Shown here one piece after another: positions 55,801 through 64,000 of a DNA stretch of 64,000 nt. Location: positions 1 to 64,000 of the forward strand of contig CAJNDS010000452.1 in NCBI GenBank assembly GCA_905221605.1, written 5' to 3'. This stretch comes from Symbiodinium natans. Its lineage: Eukaryota; Sar; Dinophyceae; Suessiales; Symbiodiniaceae. The translations under genes were made by a program, and so were the position numbers. The notes under the pieces were generated by a model, which saw only the letters and a list, made by a program, of their open reading frames with translations, made no database searches and was not told where the DNA came from. Position 1 is the first letter of the stretch, and each line of letters opens with the position of its first letter.

Positions 55801-58800
55801 GGCTTCATGACACCAAATAGTAAAAATTATACTGTTTTATACGAATATGCTCTTATATTACTATACCATTCTATCATTCTACCACTATACTATTAGACTA
55901 TTATACTATTATACTATTATAATGTTTGCCAAGCCTTGAAAATGGGTTGTCTGGCCACATGCAATCATTCTTCGGTGATGGACAAGGCTGTTTCTCAAAG
56001 CCTTTGCGACAAGAGAGAGAATGATCAAAGGGTCGTCGTTTGGGAACTTTGGGAACGTTGGCGTTTCAGAAAGAAATATGCTGATTTGAGGCTTTGGCCA
56101 ACAGTTTGTCGAAGCTTCGGTCTATTCAAAGCCTAGAGGGTGTTGGTGGGGGACAACATCAGTGATATGGGGGTTTACGAAAGTAAGGGACCCCCCCCAA
56201 ATAGTAGGGATGCTATCATAAGGACCCCTAATTTCGGAAAAACCCCCCAGATCAGACCAGGGTCTGCTCCCAGATATGCCACTCCGGGAAGAGCGTGTTC
56301 ACAGCGTGCGTCTGCATCCAGTTGGCAAAGCCCTCATTGAGCCAGAGCTGCTCCCACCACTCCATGGTTACCAGGTTCCCGAACCACATGTGAGACAGCT
56401 CGTGCGTGACCACTGTGGCCTTTCTCCCAATCAAGACTTTGTGCTATTGCTGAGAACACTGACAGAGTACTCTACAGAAAATGCCAAACGGCGTAAAGGG
56501 CTTCGAGCGGTTATGGCACTCTAAGCCAAGGCTGAGCCACGATCCGTACCTTCCGCGCCACGCTGATGGTGGAGACGTTGCAGAGGAGGTCCACCTCCCG
56601 GTAGATGACCAATCCCCAGTTCTCCATGGCTCCTGCTGCAAAGTCGGGCGCTGCCAGCATGTCCAGCTTCGGCAAGGGGTAGGGAGCCTCTCGTGCACTG
56701 TGTTGAGATGTGCTATCTGCTTCGAGCGCTTTTGTGTCATAACTCCAAGATGACCAAGATTTCATTTAAGGGGGCCGGGCCTCGAAGTAGGTCTCGTAGT
56801 AGACCAAGCTCTTCCGGGCGATGTCAAGGGCAAACTCTCCCAAGATGGCTTGGCCAGGCACCGTCAAGACACGGATCAGGGTGCCGCTCCTGGGATGTGA
56901 GAAACGTCGCATCTCGCGTCGCGTTTAGGCCGCGTAGTTCTTTACCCACTCCGTTTCGACTCCTCCGCCTCTTCTTGGAATTGGTCCCCCGGCCTTTTGT
57001 TTTAACCATCCGTCTCCTCTCACGATACATGTATCCCAATTCATCCTCTTCGTGGATCGAACGGCAGTGTTGTGTAGACTGTAGTGCCCAAGCTCGTGGG
57101 GAAGCTCGTGGGGATGCACATGCTTATGCCGAACAGCGCACGTCCAAGGAACCCCACCGCACCGTGGCCCTGACAACCGAGAAGACTCCCAATCGCAAAA
57201 GAGCTGACTTGGCTTGTCGGTTTTTGCAAAGAAACAACTCAAACACCATGACTGACCGCGGAAGCTTCCGCGCAAGTTCATGGACAAAAAAGCACTTGAT
57301 CGCGCTCCCAAGGGGACTTCCGTAGCATTTGGCAAGCTAGTCACAAACTTATTTCGAACAGGGAAGTGCAATTGTGCGTTTGTTTGGCGCACCAAAGCAG
57401 CAGTACTTGCAACAGTAGTGGCAATAGAAGGTTCTCGCAAAAAAGTAGTAACAGCAATAGCGAGAGTAGTCGTGGTAACACCAACCATGTAGTAGCAGTA
57501 GCAGTAGCAGTAGCAGTAGCAGTAGCAGTAGCAGTAGCAGTAGCAGTAGCAGCAGCCGCAGGAGGAGCAGTGGCAGTAGTGACAGTAGTGGTAGAAGTGG
57601 TAGGAGTGGAAGTAGTGGTCGTAGTTGTCGTAGTAGGTAGTAGGTTTTCACGCTTGGAAGAGTCGAAGATCTGCAGCATGAACTTCCACAAACTCAAAGC
57701 AGGATGCCCTTGGGCTCTGCTTTCCCTCAAAGTAAGGCAAACCTGAGGGTGACCCAGAACCAAGGTTCTCCGTCTGTGCCTGGATGGAATCGAACCGGCC
57801 CACAGCAAGAGCCAACAGGTAGCTGGACATCCGCGGAGTATCCAAGAAGGTCACCCTGGGCAGGGGCCCAGTTGGTTGCGCATGGGGGTTGCAAATTAAG
57901 TACTTTACGGTTTTTTCAACCAAAGAATTGGGTGTTGGGAGACATACACAATCAAGGCGCAGGGCCTTTCGCTCCTTGCGCATGGCCTCTCCCATTAGGT
58001 TTAGGCCCCCGAATCCCAAAAGATCTCAGCTGAGGCTTCTCACATGTTCTCAACAGCTTGTTGGCCTCTTCTTGTTCCTGCTGATCGTCGTCTCAGATGC
58101 ACTGGGCATGTTGGAGACCGCAACGAGGGCCGCAGGGATGCTGACGCTGAGGCCCTGATCTTCAAACTCCCCAATTGCGTTCTGAAACCAAAAGATGAAC
58201 GACTTACTACATGCTGATTTCAGGGCTTCTGGCTTCTCCACACTCTTCCCAAATCGACTTTGGACATCATGCGTTGTCTCTGAGGCGCAAAAACGGCCTT
58301 CTTGCTGGGCTCATCCCAGCATGGGAACATGCGCCGCGCATCGACAGCTTCGAACTGAGTCAGTGCCATGGACTTCCAGCCATGCAGGCTCTTGTACCCT
58401 CAGCATGCGGAGCATCAAAACACTTTCAGGATGAGGCACACTCTCATTTGCTGCGCGTAAAACACCGCTCCGGGCTCCGGGTCTGCACAGCAAATCGCAG
58501 AAGGTTTCAATACTGCACAGAAAGCAGCATGTCGGCCTGTTCGCAGGCTACTCGTACATCACTTTACACTGCAGAATTTTGCCTTCTCACAGGCAGAAAT
58601 AAATCTTTAATTATTGAAGCATTTCTCATGGTTCAGGTTAAAAGATAGGCATCGAAGGTTTACCCGACCATTAACAAATATTGCCTGGTCTTGCCTTGGA
58701 AAGTGGAGAGCGGGGGCGGGTGCGCATACGTAGCTGAGTGTTTTACTGATTTCATAGGTCTTGCTTGTGAAGCATGGGGGTTTGTTCAGAAACTAGCAGT

Positions 58801-60280
58801 GGTCGGGCTGATCCAAACGTGCGCAGCCGCAAAAACATGGCTTGGCTTCGGCTTGGCTTTGTGATAGCAGGCTTTGTTCTAGCAGCGTTGGGGAGGGCCG
58901 TCGGGGGGAGGTACCGACCCCCACTTGCCAAGCCAGCCTTTGACAAAATTGCAGGCGGGCAGCGGCTGCTGTACAAACCGGCCATGTCCTGAACCATCGC
59001 AGAGGATGCTCTCCGGACTGAGGAATAGGGTTCTCACTTAACGATGCCATGAAATTTCGGAGTGTCGCTCAAGATTTCAGCCGCACCTTAGGCGGCATTG
59101 AGAAGCCTAGCTTGGCTGCGTCTGACTATTGGTCAAGAGAGCGACAGATGCTTGCAATCGCAACACGGCTGGAAAGCTGAAAAACTATCGGCAATGTGAC
59201 AATGAACCCTTGCCCTTGTGATTCGGAGTCCTGGCCCAGCTGACCCGCGTAACTGATTCGTAGAGTTGCACGGCCGAGGGGGAGGTTTTCGCTGAAGTGG
59301 AAGATGACCTTGAGAGATTTCCGCGTGCGATTTGCGGCAAAGTTAGAGCTCATGGCCTCAATTCAACCCCACCCACACACCTTCACACGCATGCTCTTGC
59401 ACACTGGACATCGCCCACGAGCCCAGTGTGGAAAACAACTTTTCCCGAGCCATCATTCTGTGTCTTGGGAGAAGAGTTGCCCTTTCGAGCTCGGCATCCT
59501 CCGTCGTGTCGATAGGATTTAGCACCGCCTCCGCCGACTCTGGCTGGAAAGCGACAGACTTGAAGTCGATTGAGAGAGCACGCGCCTCAGATTTAGGTTT
59601 AAGGCACAGGGCAGGCTGTCCGCAAAGAAAAACGACTCGCGACTCAGACTTCATGCAGCACCCTGAGGCATTAGCACACGTTCCGCACAGGCCCCAGTGG
59701 GGAGATTGGGGCAAAAAGCCCCCCTCTGCAGGCATCAGTGTTGGTGAGCCATTGGAAGCCATTGCATATATTAAGCTGCGTTTGAAAAGATGCCGGAGCC
59801 ATGCCCGTAGTTCTGGCTTTGGGAGACCTGCAAGGACAAAAGCCGGTACATCGAAAACACGACGAGAGAAAACTAAATCCAACAATGGCTGCGGCAATTG
59901 AGGAAACCAAGCAATCGATGGAAACTCATGGAAACCGCAAGCACCAGAGAGCAAGGAAACGGATCTAAAGATACCAGGAGAGGAAAGGAACCCAAACACA
60001 AACCAGGAGAAAGAAGGAAGGCGTGGCTGTGACTTGTCAGAAACATCCCATGGCTGCAGAGATGCCTTCCAGCAGGGTTCAAGGGCCTTCGCAAAATGCA
60101 CAACCCTAAACCCTAAACCCTAAACCCTACACCCTAAACCCCCATCGCCGGCCGAGCAGCATTGAGAGTGATAAACGGTGTGGCGCTTGTCACCTCAAGA
60201 CCGATCGCGACGGAACCCGAAAAGGTGTCCAAGTGCTCTGGGTCGAGATCAAGGTCCAGGTCATAACGGTCAGGAAGCAC
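46877..60280 (-). CDS. NPEPPS: M1-family zinc aminopeptidase, puromycin-sensitive type, at least 22 exons
   Basis: Removes N-terminal residues from peptides using one zinc ion. Exons placed: 60149-60280, 59491-59585, 59231-59348, 58964-58988, 58289-58398, 58066-58181, 57754-57855, 56781-56889, 56550-56687, 56258-56423, 55698-55751, 55549-55581, about 55072-55243, 54625 to about 54662, 54341-54382, about 53970-54050, about 52343-52394, about 51530-51620, 50878-51006, 50444-50754, about 50250-50300, 48112-48194, 47255-47335 and 46877-46969 (last, less certain). Landmarks: [25 protein letters not shown] (substrate anchor); HELSH and NEGF (zinc ligands of HExxH...E); [18 protein letters not shown]. 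Most joins keep phase exactly. Of 19 donors, about 12 are GC, 6 GT and 1 GA. The first coding exon, one exon near 53 kb and one near 49 kb were not found. Confidence 0.88.
47199..47378. repeat. Telomere-like tracts on both sides of an 81-base aminopeptidase exon
   Basis: Plus strand CCCTAAA units at 47199-47236 and TTTAGGG units at 47350-47378 flank the exon 47255-47335. Read on the transcribed strand, CCCTAAA lies just before the acceptor and TTTAGGG just after the donor, so the exon is bracketed by inverted telomere-like repeats at distances of about 15-20 bases. Confidence 0.85.
49481..49823 (+). repeat. 340-bp purine-only tract (GGGAGA)n
   Basis: Almost uninterrupted G/A on the plus strand, settling into GGGAGA units from about 49625. 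It lies in an intron of the aminopeptidase, where the transcribed strand reads as (TCTCCC)n. The long Ser-Pro-Leu and Arg-Glu-Gly frames through it are artefacts. Mirror symmetry gives triplex (H-DNA) potential. Confidence 0.9.
54792..54872 (+). repeat. (GCTGCTGCCCCT)n-type minisatellite in an aminopeptidase intron
   Basis: Units of CTGCTG separated by CCC over about 80 bases, between the exons at about 54662 and 55072. They encode polyalanine in overlapping frames without being exonic. Confidence 0.75.
55262..55282 (+). repeat. Short telomere-like tract next to a splice acceptor
   Basis: TTTAGGG units on the plus strand. On the transcribed strand this is CCCTAAACCC ending about 18 bases before the acceptor GCGAG|GTC of the exon starting at 55243. 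Confidence 0.75.
55638..55697 (+). repeat. CCCTAAA array abutting a splice donor
   Basis: About eight CCCTAAA units. On the transcribed strand the intron begins GTGGGTTTAGGGTTTAGGG immediately after the exon 55698-55751, so the first telomere-like unit starts five bases inside the intron. Confidence 0.9.
56169..56248 (-). mobile_element. Introner-family inverted-repeat element inside an aminopeptidase intron
   Basis: The ends GGGGGTTTACGAAAGTAAGG and (reverse complement) GGGGGGTTTTTCCGAAATTA are inverted repeats, total 80 bases. On the transcribed strand it starts about 10 bases after the GT donor at 56257. The intron (55752-56257) is longer than the element because of a poly-G run and an AT-rich stretch. 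Confidence 0.65.
57491..57556 (+). repeat. (GTAGCA)n microsatellite in an aminopeptidase intron
   Basis: About eleven GTAGCA units, continuing into degenerate GTAGTA/GTAGTG triplets to about 57640. It lies between the exons at 57754 and 56889. Confidence 0.85.
60101..60145 (+). repeat. CCCTAAA array just inside an aminopeptidase intron
   Basis: Five to six units. On the transcribed strand TTTAGGG begins about eight bases after the GC donor (CGGCCG|GCGATGGG) of the first recognised exon, 60149-60280. Confidence 0.85.
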
Positions 60281-62350
60281 CTGCGGGAAAACTGTCTGCG
60301 CTGGCCTGTGAAACTTGAAATGAATTGCCTGCAACCACTACAAAGTCAATGCTTGATGGAAAGTCAGGAGATATTAGAACATCATGAAGCACATGGCCAC
60401 AAGATTTTCCTGGCAATCTGATGGAGTCGCCAGACAATCCCTGTCGAACCCAGTGGGCTCAACGGAGGTATTGTGTTGTCCCTAACCCCATCCCGAATTT
60501 GGATGCCGTCTTAATCCCCCAACTTGCCTGAAACTTACTGTTGTTTAAGGGTATATATAGGGGGATATAGGGTATCTCAGTCCCTCATTCCCTACCAACC
60601 AACAGTAAGGAAACACGGTTAAGAAAGCTTGGCGCTTCTTGCGCCTCGGCAGGAAGCACGGCTCGCTCTGAGGTAAGGGCAAGGTCACTGCCTCTGCAGC
60701 GAAGCTCAGGGTTAAGCAGCTACACTAGGGTTTAGGGTTTAGGTTCACATTTTTTCTGCTCTGTGAGGGTTCGAGACTTTCTCCAGCTAACTTTCTTCAG
60801 ATGTGGCGTCTTGGTGCGACCGCATTGGTTCTCGGTGTGGATTCGCGTGCTTCCCTCTCTCACATGCCGTTCCATGCAACCGGAGTTGATCATTGCTGGT
60901 TTCAGGGGTCGGCTAATTTCTAGCCCCGAAAACACCTGAACTACACCTTCAGGGCCCATTGGGGGCGAAGCTAAAGGTTTAAAAGGGGCCCTAACTTCCG
61001 CAACTTGGTCCTGACCTTTCCATATTTTGAGACAAACGCCCAAAGGCGCATTTGCTGCAGCATGTACTACACTGTTTTAAGGGCTGTGGCGCTCCCAAAC
61101 TCTCCATCTTGCAGGCAGCCTTACTGTCATGCTCTTGCGTAACACTGTCAGAGCTGGGGAATCAAAATCCGAAGCCCCCAAAATGACAGGCCCAGCATGC
61201 TAGGCAAGGTCGAGCCCTTGGAATTTATTTTCGTCCTGGCCATGCACGTCGCAGGTCTCCAAGCCCGTACATCTCAACATAAAACGAACATCCAGTATCA
61301 TAAAGATGAAAGTACAAGGAATCCAGTATCATACGGTTTAGGGTTTAGGGTTTAGGGTTTAGGGTTTAGGGTTGGAGGAATCTGAAAGCTGCAAGTCCAG
61401 GATCCTGCATCGCCACTGCCCTCCTCCGGGTGATTCTCGCTCTGTAGAAATGCCAAAAGAGCTCGGCGGCCGCACAAGAGCAGAAGCAGCCAACAAACCT
61501 GGGAGTCGGCACAGATACTCTGCACAAGGGATTCTAGGTTTAGGGTTTCGGGTTCAGGGTTTGGGGTTCTAGGTTCTGTTTCTTGAGACATGGTGGTGTG
61601 GGCTGTGTCGAACCTTAGGCCCCGACAGAACCAAAGCGTGAGCGGATCGAGCGGATGGAGCGGCGCCGCACCATCGCTCAGTCTATACCAGTGCAGAGCT
61701 GATGCCCTGCAATCCGGGACCCTAAACTAGTTCATGGTTGGGATAGTATTCGACATTTAAACTTATATTCCTTATTGGGTTTAAGTACCTTTAAGAATGT
61801 AACATGTTACCCAACTATGACAAATTAAGCACATCTTGAGGCATAGCTGGCCTTGATTAAACCTCAGTCATCCGAATCTTACCCTCGGTTTTTTGGCTGG
61901 GCGGAGGCTTAGAGCCCGTGTGGCAATACGAGCTCCAGTACTTATTAACCAATTAGATCTGTACTTATGGCTGTACTTAGAACCATGTTGGGGCACCTAA
62001 GGGGCTTATAATACGTGCAGTTATAAGTACAGTTAAAAATTGGTTAATAGGTACCATGAACCTGCAAGTAGTCCACCGGGCAATGATCTTCGAGTGAGTT
62101 CGGAGTTCTGCCTTTTCGTGTACCCAGGTTTGTGTTCGTATTGACAGTCATCATGCAATTTTTCCCCTGTGTGGTCATGCTTGAGAGAGCCTCAGGACGC
62201 CCGCATGATCATGTAACAGATCTGCGCCCCAGGCACACCATCACACTCCCCAATTTTCTCATGTCTGCACAAAGCTTCCAAAAGAAGCAACGCCACTATC
62301 ATCTCTCATGGAAGTTTCTGTCTCACGGCAAAGGCATCCAAAACGCTTGT
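60281..62350. other. Region upstream of the aminopeptidase, first exon not found
   Basis: It must contain, or lie downstream of, the first coding exon(s), but no frame could be joined with confidence. Telomere-like tracts occur at 60728-60744, 61337-61372 (five TTTAGGG units) and 61538-61570 (degenerate). 61740-62060 is AT-rich with a repeated TTATAAGTAC / GTACTTATAA motif. No promoter motif is recognisable. Confidence 0.4.
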
Positions 62351-62355
62351 TGGAT

Positions 62356-62730
62356 TTACAGGTGCTCCATTGCCAGCTGGACGGCCGCGAAATGCTCCGA
62401 AGGGCCACCCAGCCATGTTGAAAGCCAGCAGCTTCCTGTGACTCCACGAGTTGTGCTAGGACAGAAGATGCAGCAGCCTTGATCCAGGGAAGTCGACTCG
62501 ACGTTGCCCAGCAGCTTCAAGAGGGCCAGTCCCCGTTGCCAAGCTATCGAGGTCGCAAGAAAGACATGCCGGGCCATAGGCCATAGGCATCCGACCTGGC
62601 GTGAATCCTGCCTGCTTTGGGAAGATTTCCGCCAGGTTCTTGATGTCATTCGGAGGGCTGACCAAGCCGACAGGCTATGCGGCATGGACTGGCACTCTGC
62701 TGGCACATGTCCGCATGCACATCCCACCAC
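62356..62730 (-). CDS. 124-codon frame, possibly one exon with a PPR-like helix
   Basis: The minus-strand frame includes MARHVFLATSIAWQRGLALL, then KLLGNVESTSLDQG and LGGPSEHFAAVQLAMEHL. WQRGLALL resembles the helix start of dinoflagellate pentatricopeptide repeats (WQRALALL), but only one such unit is seen, so the assignment is weak. No splice boundaries are fixed. Confidence 0.25.
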   Translation of the reverse strand: MVGCACGHVPAECQSMPHSLSAWSALRMTSRTWRKSSQSRQDSRQVGCLWPMARHVFLATSIAWQRGLALLKLLGNVESTSLDQGCCIFCPSTTRGVTGSCWLSTWLGGPSEHFAAVQLAMEHL

Positions 62731-62949
62731 ATCCTGAAAATGTGTCCCTCCGCGTAAGGTTTGGTTGTTTGCGTGAAATTAGTTTGGTTTGTCTCCGTCT
62801 AAACCCTATAGTCAAGCCCCGGAAAACCATTAGAAGCCACAAGACTTCATTGAAAATGGTAATAAGTAAGAAGACCTGGCATCTGATCCCAGGAGCTGCG
62901 GCTTCTGGGATGGATCCTCCACGCTACAGAAAGCAACATCTCAACAATA

Positions 62950-63700
62950 GGACTTGGGTTGTCACACTGCCGTCACCGTTGTCAACCAGCCTCCCAACTT
63001 CAACTCCTTACTTGACGAACCCAAAACCCCTATCCCAAGCCTCTCCCATGGCTTGCGCAAGGATCCGGGCCAGTGGACAATTCGCGGCTCCCTCGACAAA
63101 GACCCACCTTCGGCATCCCAAGGTCGAGGGAGGCAGAATTGAGGTTGGGGTGCCAGGAAGACAGGAGTGTTGAGAAAGCTCTGACCAGAAACGTCGTGTA
63201 GACCACATCGCAGAATCAGGCCATGCTTAGAAGAGAACGGCCCAGAGCCCTTTTCATCCAATAGCTCGAAACCCAAACTTCCCATCGTCCGAGGCGCTCC
63301 GTCGAAGTAAGTCCACCGCTCTGCCTCGCTCTCGAGTTCACAGGGCTCTCGACTCGAGAGGACTTCAGAGCTTGAGGAGGTTTAAGGCCTGCTGCCGAGA
63401 TTGGCGCAGGGCATTCATCACTGCAGCACTCACTATGCGCTGGAGTAGCAGGGAACGACTTGTAAACATACGGAAGCCCACCATGTGCAGTCAACTTAGG
63501 CCGCGCCGCTGCTGTATTCGGAAAAGCGACGGTTCGGGGGGGCGACCGATGGGAGTGTTTAAGGCGAGCTGGAGTGTAAAGAAGTCTTGCTGCGAATGCC
63601 GCAGCATCCAAGGCTATTTGGGGTTTAGGGTTTAGGGATGAGCTTGCTGACAGCTTCATCTGCCCAAGTGCCCAGGTGCCACAGGCAGCCTTTTCTACAA
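62950..63700. other. No assignable gene
   Basis: Overlapping minus-strand frames (for example WVFVEGAANCPLARILAQAM at about 63060-63130) are protein-like but not resolvable into exons. Two TTTAGGG units lie at about 63621-63635. Confidence 0.3.
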
Positions 63701-63748
63701 CTCAATGAAAACCGCTACATAGGTCTACCCCCGGACGTAAACCATCTG

Positions 63749-63859
63749 AGAGTTTACGAAAAGAGGGGACCCCCAAAATAGACCCCCAAATAGTAGGATT
63801 CCCTGAACATATCTGAGAATCAGGACCTCAAGAAGGAGCCCCTAAGATCGTAAACCCCC
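63749..63859. mobile_element. Introner-family inverted-repeat element, third location
   Basis: The left end GAGTTTACGAAAAGAGGGGA and right end (reverse complement) GGGGGTTTACGATCTTAGGGGC form a 111-base inverted-repeat unit. It lies about 20 bases downstream of the exon ending at 63880. If that exon is not terminal, the element would again sit just inside an intron donor. Confidence 0.6.
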
Positions 63860-63879
63860 GGTCTGTGGAAGGTGTACAC

Positions 63880-64000
63880 TTAAAAGCCCGAGATGCGCAT
63901 GAGCTTTCGTGTGCTCCAGAATCGAAGCTCCTCCTGTGAGATGGAGTGGTAGACCAGGTGGAAGACACTCCTGGGCACAGCATCCCGAACGCGCGAGCAC
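63880..64000 (-). CDS. Terminal exon of an unidentified gene, 5' part beyond window
   Basis: An open frame from the window edge to TAA at 63880-63882 reads RVRDAVPRSVFHLVYHSIS, then QEELRFWSTRKLMRISGF. The R-D-x-V-P-(K/R)-x-V segment is faintly like the start of the GTPase effector domain of dynamins, but 40 residues are too few to decide. TAA is followed directly by GTGTAC, so a donor at that point (making the stop intronic) is not excluded. Confidence 0.5.
   Translation of the reverse strand, partial: CSRVRDAVPRSVFHLVYHSISQEELRFWSTRKLMRISGF

Noticed and set aside
1-64000. Relict spliced-leader sequences, which often mark recycled cDNAs in dinoflagellate genomes
   Set aside because: I looked for TTTTGGCTCAAG and its complement by eye and found no convincing copy; a computed search would be more reliable.
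1-64000. CRISPR arrays, bacterial operons, phage or plasmid features
   Set aside because: No regularly spaced repeats of that kind, and the genes are intron-bearing and eukaryotic.

Overview
The window looks like nuclear DNA of a dinoflagellate, most likely a Symbiodiniaceae-type alga; the species cannot be resolved from the sequence alone. The evidence is as follows. Eukaryotic genes are split into many short exons. Acceptors almost always read AG|G. A majority of the donors I could place are GC, some are GT and a few are GA. Plant-type telomere-like TTTAGGG / CCCTAAA tracts are scattered through the interior. Microsatellites are abundant, and every gene I can support lies on the minus strand, as expected of dinoflagellate unidirectional gene clusters.

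Layout, left to right (all genes minus strand, so transcription runs right to left): a caspase-fold (C14) protease open to the window edge (1-1361); a nodulin-like major facilitator transporter in at least seven exons (1831-about 5890), with a possible retroelement scrap in one intron; an intact single-exon protein of unknown function with a zincin-like HEFGYY stretch (6529-7608); loose exons of an unidentified gene (9772-11004); a decayed partial copy (11340-11464) followed by an intact single-exon phosphoglycerate mutase (11921-12706). From 13 to 31 kb lie AT-rich DNA, minisatellites and coding-like membrane-protein exons that I could not identify. At 31.3-31.8 kb an unidentified gene has two introns made almost entirely of a terminal-inverted-repeat element. 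From 32 to 39 kb there is mostly unassigned DNA with a 440-bp GT/GCGT satellite. A drug/metabolite-transporter (SLC35F/EamA-like) gene occupies 39555-45249, and a puromycin-sensitive-type M1 aminopeptidase with at least 22 exons spans 46877-60280. A final partial exon of another gene runs off the right end (63880-64000).

The most interesting signal is the repeat family with ends like GGGGGTTTCCGAAAGTAGGGG. Two copies (31280-31377 and 31498-31607) coincide with complete introns and supply or abut the splice sites, which is the signature of introners. Related copies lie at 56169-56248, just inside an aminopeptidase intron donor, and at 63749-63859, just downstream of the last exon. Telomere-like tracts also sit within a few tens of bases of several splice sites, with TTTAGGG in the sense strand at donor ends and CCCTAAA at acceptor ends. 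Most open frames in the plus strand appear to be shadows or simple-repeat artefacts.
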